Below the pieces are notes generated by a model. The model ran no database searches, was not told where the DNA came from, and saw only the letters and a program-made list of their open reading frames with translations. Made by a program: the position numbers and the translations under genes. Below, one piece after another: positions 1 to 12,900 of a stretch of DNA of 64,000 bases; positions within the stretch are counted from its first letter, which is position 1, and each line of letters begins with the position of its first letter. Source of the stretch: Tubiluchus corallicola (taxonomy: Eukaryota > Priapulida > Priapulimorpha > Priapulimorphida > Tubiluchidae); NCBI GenBank assembly GCA_030141605.1, contig JAQGDQ010000007.1, forward strand, positions 731,173 to 795,172, read 5' to 3'.

Positions 1-772
1 AAGCAAAATCGCATTATTTACAATAATTATAATTTCGATGATGATGATATATTTCAGAGCAAAACTGACATACACACTTCATGAAATCGAGATTTATATA
101 CATGATGGCATACACAATGATAAATGGCAGTGACAATTTCATGAAGACAACATATTTAATTAGATCTTACGCAATTATAATTTATATATAACTTCATTTG
201 ATTAATAAAACTTGCTAGGCCATCTAAAACAGTAACAATATCGTGCCAAGTAACATGCCAACATTCTCACAACCATACATCACAGAATGAGTGCTATAGC
301 ACTGCTAATTCCAGTAAAGAATAAACAGCATAGAATAGAATAAAATTTGTTGCGAATTCGTAGTCTAAATTGCTAAACTTTTTTTCTAGCAACATTAAAA
401 ACTGAGATTCTTACAAAAATGTTGTGGCAAGATAAATTTATTCAATGCTAATTTATATAAAAAACTCACAGATATACACATATATTTGTCAATAAAAAAG
501 CTTAAACATTATGGCAAAAGGGGTGACTAAATAAAAAAAGGAAATGGGGAAATCCTTTATTTGGTGGTTGACAGACTGGAATGAACAGACTTAGTTGATC
601 TGGCTCTACGACTTAAAGCAGAAACCGACATCATAAACAGTTTGGATGGCAAAAATTTACTTGATTGTGAATTTTCTGACCTTATTCGAAAATAAACTGA
701 TAACAGTACTATGAGCTCATGGCAACAGACAGGGAGGATAAAGCCTTTAACTGCTAAGTTTTACTAGAACAT
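1..772 (-). other. 3' UTR of the cadherin gene and possible poly(A) signals
   Basis: AT-rich sequence after the stop codon with no coding signature. AATAAA on the minus strand is seen at 556-561 and 437-442 and could mark alternative poly(A) sites. The real transcript end cannot be fixed from sequence and may lie beyond the window. Confidence 0.55.
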
Positions 773-910
773 TTACTCTTCGTCTCCACCGTACATGTCG
801 GCAAGCTTGTGAAATCGTGGTCCCCAGTTACTTAGTCCCTCAAATTCTAAATCTTCATCATCTGTGCCGCTGGCCAGCGAACTGAGTGATCCTGCTGTGC
901 TGCCACACCC
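773..910 (-). CDS. CadN: CadN coding exon 38: beta-catenin-binding domain end and stop
   Basis: Encodes residues 2960-3004 and the TAA stop (773-775). It starts [20 protein letters not shown], a phospho-Ser-rich catenin-binding core, then [15 protein letters not shown]. The first residues are usually GGGS, so Cys replaces one Gly here. The acceptor is GTGTTTCAG. Confidence 0.95.
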   Translation of the reverse strand, partial: GCGSTAGSLSSLASGTDDEDLEFEGLSNWGPRFHKLADMYGGDEE

Positions 911-3900
911 CTGAAACACAACAATTCATGATCAAATAAATGTAAAATCAACTTATGTTCGCTTTAAAAATGCTCGAACTACACAATAAGAAAGAAATGA
1001 CGCTTACAACAGTTAGCCTAATGGCTAATTAAATGAAGCCTTATTTGAAAGAGATGCTGAAGAACTGTGAGTCAGCTCGCATAGGATTTGAATGTAGAAC
1101 CTGTTCTTCCACGGCACATTCTCTAGCATATGAGCTACTGACTCAACATGGCAACGCTGGTCTGAAACCTCACCTAGGAGTACACTATCAATCAGAGCCA
1201 GCCACCAATATGCTGCTAGTGACATATCACTATATATTTCACTATAGCTACTAAAATGGTGAAATTTAGCTGCTTTCAATGCAAAGATGTAATTCTCATT
1301 GTAATATAGAAGCATTAAAGAATATATTTGCTTAGTTTTTTTATCGTGAGGCAGCTTTTCAACACGGTCCATATTTCCCCTGACTCTCTTTCAGTTAGTT
1401 TTTTCTTCAAGGTTCACTTTTGCCTTGGCTTTCATGTTACTTGTAGTTAATTTTGTAACAAAATTTAAATCTTAAACGTTGAAGATAAAAGCTACTTCAA
1501 GTACAGTAGGCGCTACTTAATAGACTCACTTTGGGATAGAAGTATTTTGACCCAATAAACTGACTGATTTAATTAGCCGACGGTTTTAGTATATTACTAC
1601 TATACAAGTATGAGTCATCACTCGTCACCTTAGTATGCATTGAAAAGGCTCTAAGTGAATTTTAGAAACGAATTAATGTCAAAATTCCTATGTGCAATTA
1701 TTTAAGACTAATTTCTATAAGTGAAGTAATAATAAAAGAAAATAAAAAATCGCACAAATCTGATTATTACCACTAAAAATTACAAAAATTCATGCAATTT
1801 TGGTTGCTTTTTTTACGAAGAATTTGGTTTATGAAATTCTCATAATGATAAAGACACTGAAAATCTGTTGCTGTATGATGCACATGTTCAGACAAACACA
1901 TAGTCACCTAGTGCCTGAGCTGCAGTTGGTGATTACCATTGGGCAAGTGATTAAATGTTTAGCTTCGAAAAACAATGAGGTTAATGGCAGCGGATAAGCG
2001 GGTGACAGATTCAAAGCAAAACCGCTACGCTAACATATTAGCACATAAGATAAATGTACTGCACCTGCTTAAAACAAAGCTTACTTAACAGCACTGTTTC
2101 TACGTATATTAGTGCACAAATTCAAAGTAAAAGCAATAAAAGTTCTTTTTTGTTACACGAAAGTATCTTATTTTAAGCGCGTGAAGGAAAAATGTCGAGT
2201 CAATTATGCGGTGTTATTTGAGTCAATTACCGACAGTTTTCATATACACTTAAATAGGAGCAGCCTATACCAGCTGTTTTTGAGTCAATAAAGCGACTGA
2301 TTCTATTAACCACGAGTGTTTACCTCATACGCATAGTTGCGGACATCATCCCTAGGCGGTGCTCCAGGGTCATCATCAGCTTCATCTTTACGGTTTTTTA
2401 TGAAATCTTCAATGTCTGGATGCTCTCCTGGTGCTACAAAACAGAAATCTAGTTAACAGAGCTCACCACAGCACTGCTGCTAACCGAACTCATGCTGTTC
2501 TCACTACTGTGTCTAAATTTTGCTTTGAACTAAGATTTAGTTTAGTTACAACTTGTATTTTTTTCTCACGTGTCAAGCTTACTCATTGCATGTTGTATAC
2601 AAGTAGCTTAAAATTTTTTTGACCTCATGTGTGCTTAACATTTGTACAAACATTCAATTTTTATTCATGTTATTCGTGTAATTCTTTTGACTATTAATCT
2701 AATTAAATATAATAAACTTTACATGTGTATTTATAATATACATTTGTGAATGCACCTTTACAATATATAATTTTTTCTTCAAAGAACATTTTTACACAAA
2801 AAATAATGGGAGTTTTAAGATTACAGACTTTCCATGTAGATTTTACTTCTGTCAATTTACAAAAAACTTACGATAATTCTGCGGTGGTGCTCGCTGTACT
2901 GGACGATCTTTCCGCTGTGCTACAGGTGGAGGGGGTGGCCGTTTGGCTGTAGAATTCTGACTATGCATGTCTGGATCAACAGGTTTGCGTAATCGGCTTA
3001 TGTCATAAGCGTCTTGATCATCTTCACCACCGCCTTCATCCTGTTAAGCAGCAATAGGAATCAAAGTAATTAACTGAGATACTAAGCAAGAGCTGTTGTT
3101 TTGACCAGAACTATAGTAGAATAAAATAGGGCCACTAGTAATAAGTTTCATATTAATAATTTTTTTGACAACCAAACAAAAATTTTGCTTATGTTTATTT
3201 TTCACTGCCATGCTTCACCAAAAAGCCAAGAGAAGCATCTAATTTAGTTTTAATTACATTTGCTTTACATTCACTGAAAACTCACCTGATAATTAATGAT
3301 ATTTTCTCGAATGTCGTCATCGGGATCGATGTCATATGGATATTTCTCCTTCGTACGTCTTCGATTGTATAGTATAAAAACGAGCACCAATACTGAAACA
3401 ATAGTGGGAGGTCAGAAAAGACATGAAACTACCAAGTTCACTGAAGTCTTAGTATTGTATAGCAACAGCAGAAAATGAATGACTGATTTGTAAATTTTAC
3501 AGCCACATCATTCAAACAAGCCAACTGATTATATTAACTAAAGTTAGTCAATTTCTTAATTATTTAATAAAAACAGTTGCTTAAGCTAGAATGGCACTCA
3601 GTAGGAGACAAATCTCCGACCACTCCTACAGACAATGGAGTGTGATTTATTAAACTATACAGTCTTTAACGTTATTACATCATCAGACAAGATTTATGAC
3701 TTGTACCACTACTTTTTGCAATAAAAATAGAATTTCTACCGCAATTGTTAATTAATCATTTTCAAAATTGATAATGTTCTTCCTGGCTCCACACCCCATT
3801 TTTCCAGAAGGTTTTGTGGAGGCTGGTGAAGTAGACGTAATCTTCTTAACTAATTAACTAAAAAATCAATGGTAAAAAACATAACCTTCTCGGTGGAGGT

Positions 3901-6900
3901 AATAAAATGACAACAACAAAAAACTTACTGAGTAAAAGGAGAAGACAGACTAAAATGGCTGCCAGCGCCCCGGTGCTGAGGTTAAGCAGCACTTCTTCAC
4001 GTTTAATGCCACACGTTTTACCCTCCCAGCCACCGATACAATCACAGGTGAAGTCGCCAAGGAGGTTTCTGCAGACTCCACCATTGAGGCAAGGGTTACT
4101 GATGCTGGTCAAACACTCATCAACATCATGGCAGTTAGAATGCTCATCTTGTGAGAATCCCGATGGACACCTGTCGGGTAGAAATTTAGAACTGATGTTA
4201 ATCTACTAGTCTGGAAAGCAAAGCATTGTGTTACCCGCTTAGTTAGTTATTTAACAGCCCTTTACAATGATAAGCAAAACCTAGGAAGTTTTGATCTCTT
4301 TGATGTTTACATTGCCGCTAGCTACATTCGCAGGCTGATGTCAGTCAAGATGCAACTTTTCCCTACTCCTTTCCCACTCTCTCCATTCCTCCATCTTTCC
4401 CCTTCTCTATTTCTCTCCTCCCTCCTTTCTGCTTTGCCTCTCTCCGTCTCTGCCCTTCCAGTCAAATGACTGGAAAGCTATTCAGTAAACATGAATGAAA
4501 ATGAGAATTTTGATGTTAAATTTAGTGATGAAAGACTTCATTTAAGAATCACATACTGCACTGAAGTTACAAACTAATATTGTATACCTGCATTCAGCAA
4601 GATTCCACAAATCCACACACACATGCATTGGCATGGTGCATGCTGGAAAAGCAAGACAGTCATTGCCGTCATGGCAACCATCTACAATGTTCTCTTCATG
4701 AGTAATTTTAGAATACTGTGAGTTGGCTTCACTGATGGACAGATGAAAGTCATCGTATCTCACGTCCTTTATACAACCTGCATGAAAAAACATTGATATA
4801 TACAGCCAAACCTCATTATAACACCCACTCCTCTTATGCCAACCTCGCTTAATGGTTAGTGAATTAAAATATCTATATATGCATAGATATATATGAACAC
4901 ACCTCATTATAACGCCAAAGTCTATATAATACCAAATTTTTGCAGTCCCAAAGTAGGCAGTATAAAGAGGTTTGATTGTACGAGAAAGGGACATTATAAA
5001 AGTGATATCACAGAAGAAAAAACATGATACTTTGGTTCAGCACTATGGATGAAATTCAGACCTAAAGATAGTGAACTGCAACTCATGCTTTTTCTTTGTG
5101 ATGTAATTTTTTTATTAATTAGCTTACCATTAAAATCTTTCTTAGCAGATGCAATCTGATAAATTCCTGTACTCTCAAATGTAATGGCAGTGATAGATGC
5201 TTCAGCACCAATGTACACCTCTTGCTGGTCTATTTCAATCAACCGATGATGCTCTAAATTAAAGTAAAAGCAAACACTAATGATGTCAAATTAAAAATGC
5301 ACTTGCTTCACTTTCATCAGGCAATGACAAATGATCAATAACACTACTGCATTGTTTGGCAAGACGATGAAGTGACAAATTATCAATAACACTAACGCAA
5401 TGTTTGGCAAGATGATGCAGTGGCAAATTATCAATAACACTAATGCTATGTTTGGCAAGGTGATACAATGACAAATAATCAATAACACTAATACATTGTT
5501 TGGAAAGATGATGCAGTGACAAATGATCTATAACACTAATGCGATATTTGGCAAGAAGATGCAAAGACAAATGATCAATAACACTAACAAATTTAACTGA
5601 ACTCTAAAATAAAAGATGGTAATATCATTGGATACAGAGATTTGCTCGTGCCATTCATATAATAAACATACCTAGCAATCCTAGTGTCTCGTTCTGTCTT
5701 CTACCACCACCGCCATCTAGTGACATGAAAACATCAGAACCAAAACGCTCTACCAGAATTGTGTGCCATTCTCCGTCTGATATGGTGACATTATTCAGAC
5801 TCAAAACTCGATTCTGGCTGCCAAGGTTGTATCGAAAATGCACACGGCTATCCTCTAGCTGTGCAAAGAGTTAAAGTAAATGTTCAATTGACCGAAGTTC
5901 AGTAATGGACGTTTTTAGTTTTAAAGGGAAGGCCAAGCCCGCTGGAAAGTTAGGCTTATTGCAACGTTTGTGAAAAATGTTAGAAGGATTTACTAATAAA
6001 AGTGTGATAAGCACCTCGAGTAATTACTAATAACACTTTAAAATTGTGATCATTTCATGTGTGGATGCTCCCTTTTGAATGCCCATTTTTTTTCATCGGC
6101 TGAAGAAAAGCAGCTTAATTTTCAAGTTAATGGTGGCTGTCACTGAGTCTAAAAATTTCTGTATGGTGGTAGCATAAATTAACTTTTTGCTTTATGGACA
6201 GCTTTTTACAAACTTCTTTGTTTTATTTGTCTATATTTAAGTGATAACAGTGAGATAAACCCAACACGCTAAGTGATTTGTCCTTTCCTTTAACATTAAA
6301 CTGACGGTTTCCCACTATACTTGCAGTAAACATGTTTTTGCATTACCAAATTATTCATTCTTCATGTAAATAATGCAAGAGAACACATCCATCCCACATT
6401 TATATTTTATATCTGACCATATTTGCTTAGCTACATGTTAAAGAATTTGAAATTTAACCGAAAAATAATCAAAATGTTCACATGAAATAAGACTGGCAAT
6501 AAGACTAGGTAAACTGGTTGTAAGTTTGCAAAACGTCAAAGGTATTTAGTATGATGTTGGGCATGGAGCAGAATTTTGCTTTGCTAATTGACAGATAAAA
6601 TACATCTTGCAATATGCCATGCCTAAAGCTCTTAACAAGTGAAGTTGTCACTACAAAGCTACTTTGACATTTTTAGTGTGGGGATAGATTTAGGTGAGGT
6701 TTTATGGGTGGAGGTGGGAATGGGTATAAATAAGACTCACACATCTTGAGGAGCATCTTAACCACTGTCAGTTTTCTGGCCACCTCCACCATAGAAATTT
6801 CATTTCAATAATAGCTGTAGATACAGACCAAGGGTACCCATTTTGGCCCTGAAGATCTTATCTTGTGAACAGTTCTCTTTACATATAACAGACATGCACA

Positions 6901-9900
6901 CCAATTGAACCTACGATACAACTGTCACCAAAGGTGATTTTTCACTTCCTCCTTTAAATCGCGCATCAATTTCAGATGACTCTGAAGATCAGGAAAACAA
7001 ACAAGGAAATTTACACTGCGTGCAAGGTAAACCATACCTCTACAGCCATATAGTCAAATCGGGCACCGGCAACCCGGAAGAGCACTCCATCTGGTTTCTT
7101 TGTTCTAAACATGAGATGAATTGTGGATTTGCGCTTCTTTAAAGGTAGTTTCTTCATTTGTAAGTGAATAAAGCTGTCTTTCTCAAAAAGTCTAGCTTCA
7201 GCTTCTAAATTAACAAATATAAAAAATTACATACCTTGGCTAAAGCATATTTTAAACCACAACAGTAACATCGTCATCATTATTAACATCATCACCATTA
7301 TCTTTCTGGATTCATTTTCATAATTATATTATCAGCATAAAATCTGACTAAAATTGAGACTCATTCAATTTTAATCTGATTTTAGGTCGATGATACAGAA
7401 AAAACTTTGTAAAATGTTCTGGGATTATAAAAAATGATTATAGGCTAATCACAAATCTTATCCAGTTTTTATTTAGCATTTCCAGAATTGAACACAAAAG
7501 AATATAGACTAAGTTATCAACTTATACGGGTTATGCATCAGCCTAAGAGCAGTATCCAAACCACAAGATATAAGAAAACTTTTTGTTAAACTTTCAAGGA
7601 AAATACAAAATTTAGCTCAATCATATTTATTACAAGTGCAGCATATTACCAAATTCACAGCTATGGCCATAGTATCCCGGATAGCACAGACAGTATGCGT
7701 CACGAAATGATCCGACACAAGTTCCATGTTCACACCGCAAACTGCGCGCCATGCACGTCTCATCCGTTCGCGAGCATCCGGGGGAACTGTCCTGTGCACT
7801 GCCTGGATTACCCAGATCATACATCTAAAATACATTTCACTGAGTAAATAATTAGAGAAGTTACATTCCCAGTATCTTGATTTCCTTCATTTTATAATAT
7901 ACTATTAAAGCAAAAGTACATTAATTTTATAGACAAATCAAAACTGCAGAGTCAAACAGACATGTAAACAAGCTTACCCTTCCATCTTGCACCACGTTTT
8001 TGATGCACCCTGAAAAACCGCGCCGCGTTTTGATCCTGGGGTAGCGTACTTCAGGATTAGACATCCCTCCAAGTTGCAGTGGCGTGTTCACATTAAGGAA
8101 TTTGTTACGTCCTGGTGTCTTGCCGGTTGCCTCGCAAATGGATTTGTCATAGTCTCCTCGTTCTGACATGCTCACCTTGCTGCATCGGTCCACCACAAGC
8201 ATCACTCGCTGAAATTAATTTTCTAACTTACTTGCTCTTGTTTAGTAATAACTAATAACTTGTATTTAAACTAATTTATCTAATTACGTATAACTAATTA
8301 TTATGTAAACAGTGTTGTTTTCATTAAGGTTTGCAAAAAATCAATAACTGTTTAGATTGTAAGGGACTTTATTAAACATTTAAAATGCATTGCTACTGCA
8401 AACGATCATTCCACATGACAAAAAAGTACTTTTTGGAATCATTTATCTTTTCCATACGCTCTTACAGCTTATAGAATTTGATAAGATAATTTAAACTTGT
8501 AAACACAATTAATAACAAGGTCAGGTTATATTCAATCTTTTAGTGAGAGTTGGCAGTCAAAAAACACAAATTGTTTGCAACTTATGATTACAACAAGTTT
8601 TCTATACTTTTAAAAGGTCATATTACAATTTACATACAAATTAAATCACTAAACAACAAAGTCTTTACTCACCTTATTTTTAATAATGATATCAAGTCTG
8701 TGCCATTCTCCATTGTTAAGTGTCTCTGACTTTTTCACGGAAACAGTAATAGCACCAGTGCCATGATCTAATGTGACCCTGGGCCGTCCGTTTATTAGCT
8801 CTACAGCTATGTAATCATTCTCGACATATTCTACACCATCGGAGTCGCGTAGCGGTCCATTGTACAACAACAGAGCCTCTGGCTGTTCAGTGACAAATTC
8901 GAAACTTAGACGGGTGCTATTGCACTGTTGTAGAGGTTCAAACCATGCCCAACCACCACCGTGGAAACTGCGTGTTGTCTGCTGACACTGAGGACCATCA
9001 AAACCTCTGGGACAGTCGCAACTAAAAAATAAACAGAAAGATAAAATCAAACAACAAGAAACGATAATAAAAAATTATAGATAAAAAAGTTTTCTTCCTG
9101 ATATCACTACTTTTGTTTTTTTATTTACACTGTTAGTCATTTTAGTCATATTAGTCAGTTATTAATCAGTTGTACATAAACTAATTGGGATACACAAGTG
9201 CCAAAATTATTTTTGTTAAAGTGAACTGTCCTGATGTTGACATACATGGTGACATAAAATATAATTTGTTTTGAAAATTATACAAAATCTTTAAAAACAA
9301 CAAGTTAAAAACACCATCTAAACTGCCTTTCCATAATTTCTAACAAGTTCATCAATTTCGTTTAATTTTTTTGGCTTATGGAGCTGATTTGACACACATT
9401 ATGATCTCACACAAAAATATGAGTTGGCAAAATGTACCTCTAAAATGAGAAACATTGAATCTAGCCTTACCGAATTCCATTAGGAGAGTCAGTACATGTT
9501 CCTCCATTCCCACACAGTACAGCATCTGGTGTGTTACACGTATCAACACGGCTGAAATCTTTTGCGGCACAAATGCACTCAGCCTCCACCTTGGTGGTCA
9601 CTACGACGATGGATGTCTTGTTGCTATTGACGATGGTGGGTTCCATGAAAGCACGTAGTCGATTGGCACACCCTCCTGTTTCGCAAGTCTCTTTGATGCA
9701 TTCGTCAATGTGTACCATTGTTATGTTAATACCAACATTCCTCTCAATCTAAATCAATAGGAACCAGTATGTCTTAATGCAACATGTTATGAATTATCTG
9801 CACAGTAAATATAAAAACAGACTACACGACTTTAATGTTCGAGAACAGCATAAATGTAGGCTACCCGAACTCTAATTTTGAGAACGGTTACATGTAGTTT

Positions 9901-12900
9901 CACACACATATCTAGCGGGCAATCAGTGCAAGAGCTGTCACACACAAAAAACAAAGCAGTAGCAAATAAAACAGTTGTTCCATTAATTTACATTTTGAAA
10001 ATGGGCAACTGGTTCTTTCAAAGACAGTTGACACAGATGTTCCAAGGTTTTATATGCACACCACTATACAAATATGGTATAATTGTTTCATGTGAAATGT
10101 CCAGAGTCATTTTAGTGAAACTGGCTGTAAATGCCGAATTTTTGGCATTCAGTATTTCACTGCGACTGTGGTTCCAAAAATTTCCATTAGTATAAAATTC
10201 TTACTGAACTGCAAGTGCTGTACAACATTTAAAATTATATATAGAATCATGCAAAATACTCAGTTTATATGTGCTATATAAAATATTAAATTGCTTAGCT
10301 AAGATGTGGCTAAAAATCACTAAATAGTGCTGCTTACCTCAACTAAATTAGCCTCCACTGCACCATCTAATTTGACAGCTTTATAGTAAGGCGACCCGCT
10401 AGCGGCAAATCTAACATCGATTTCCGGCGGCTCTTTTTTATCGACCGGTTTATCCATAATACTAAACACCTCCACTTTGTCCACCCGAGCTCCAGTTACT
10501 TTAGCTACCTCCTCCCGAAACAGCTCATATTTACTGACTCCGCCCGGACCTGGCGATACAAACTCCTCTGCCGTAATTCCGGATATCCGCACAGAGCCGG
10601 AGTTGAACACTGCATCGTCCCAGATGGCATGCACCTCCACGTTAACAGTAGAGACAACGCGATGATCGTGGTAAGTGTCATAAACTTCCACTTGAAAGCT
10701 GTACTTTCCTTCAGGTGTGTTTTCTTGGATGATGATTTGACCACTGTCTTCGTCAACTGCAAAGCGAGTAGGCTCCTCGCCAACAATGGTAAACTGCTTG
10801 TCCTTAAAATCCCAGTCATCTGCATCTTCAGCATAAACGGTACCAATGGGAGTCTGTGGAATGTTATCTGAAGAGACAATGGTCACTGGTGAAAAGATGT
10901 TCAACAAGTGATGCAACATGATGAAAATGTATTAAAGGTGTTGGACTTTCATAACCCAGATGGGAAAAAACGACAAAATAAACAACAATACCACACAACA
11001 GTTGAACAGACAAGTGAAAGTAACGTGACAATTATTAATTTAATAATATATTTAAATATTATTACAGTCATACCTCCGTTTTCGAACGCCTCCGTACTCG
11101 TACAAATCGGCTTTCGACCAGAAAATTCGAGCTGAAATTGTCTCCGCTTTCGACCAGAATTTCGGTACTCGACCAACCGCCAAACACGTGATGAACAAAT
11201 GCGCGGTGAGCCGAAGAGAGTCAGGCACAACTGACCGCGCCCGAGAGTGGTCACGCACAAGATTTAAATCGCCTAACATTGCTAAGTGCTTTCTACTCTT
11301 ATTTTTCTCTGCTTCTTCAAGCAGGAACAATTATGTTTTTCTTTCAAAGTAATTCTATTGTGTTTTTCTTATCAATTGTACCATATCTACAGTTTGAATA
11401 AACATTTTTGCATTATTATATTTCGTTTTAGTAATACTTTACAGTTGATTTGATGCTTGAGAACGGATTATTTGCTTTTACATTATTTCTTACGGGAATA
11501 AATGATTCGGTACTCAACCAAATCGGTTTTCAAACACTTTTCAGGAACGAATTATGGTCGAAAACAGAGGTATGACTATATATAAATACATATTAAGTAT
11601 ATAACTATACATAATACCTTTTACATTAAAGAAAGGCAAAATCATTGTATATTTGTCCATTGCAAAATTGGTCGAGTTAATGTACCAAATTTAGTGAATT
11701 CACTAAATGATGTCAACAGTTCTAAAAACTTGCTGTTTTCTGTCAAACAATGCTGTTCTGGCCAGAAAATGAAAAAAAAAACACTAAAATTTATCACAGA
11801 AATACAACTCCATGCATTATTTAAATCTTTCAACTCACTTTTGTAATTGTAGACAAAAATGTCTTTCGTTCCCGGATAATGAAGATTGTCGTTTTTGTCT
11901 CCGATCGTGATCGTGAGAATGTTTGTACCAGTCTGCGGTGGCTTCCCAGTGTCAGCCATTACGATGGGAACAAAATACTGCTTTTGTTTTTCACGATCAA
12001 ACTTTTGAAGAGGCGTGATTCGCACAGCACCGGTCAAATCTTTACCACCCCCTAAAATAAACACCACAGAAACGAAAACATAACAAACATTTTAAAAGAA
12101 TTCTACTGCTATTAGAAGTAACATATCACAGTATGTAAACAATCTTACATTTAAAAATGATAAAATTTTAGACAAGAATGAAGATGATGCTACTGATGAT
12201 GATGATGATAATGGCAACAGTGGTGATGATGATGACAATAACAGTAATACCAAGGATAATGATGACATTGAAAGCGTGTGAAGGAAACTTCAAAATATAA
12301 GGGACAACTTACTTTGAAGAAAATCGACTTTAAAAAACTCCCTAGTTGGATTGTTTTTCTTTGGAGACCACATCTTGAATGGAGCACCTCCAATGTCAGG
12401 ATCAGTAGCACTCACAAGTGGGGACAGAGCTTGAAATGGCGGCTTTTCATTCTCGTAAACAATGAAGTTGTAATCTTCGGCAAACTGTGGAAAATTGTCA
12501 TTGATGTCCTCAACGGTAACGGTGAGCTGAGCTGTACCCGTGTTGTATGGATATGCTAGAAGAGAGAAAACATAGAAATTAGAAGTAAAGTAAGTTTATT
12601 TAAATATTCACATTTTGAAGGAAACTGCAACCAGGTAACAAACTACTTAGCCATGCAGTATTGTTCAACTATATGAAAAAGCCGGTGCTTGTTTCACATA
12701 ACTTTAATGGATGGAACTAGCCTATTATAAAATATCACAAAGTAGTTTTACCAACAACTTCTATCAGACAAATTGCTTCTGAACAATTTTTCCCTTATTA
12801 CGACATAAACCCTGAGGCAGAGAAACTAATGAAAAGTATACAGCTAGATAAATTTAATATTGTAAGCAAAATTAAATGGTTTACTGGACATCTCACCTCC

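Noticed and set aside
1055-1190. tRNA-like sequence on the minus strand with 7-bp GAGTCAG/CTGACTC stem
   Set aside because: The A- and B-box-like pieces do not give correct D, anticodon and T stems. Probably chance or a decayed SINE.
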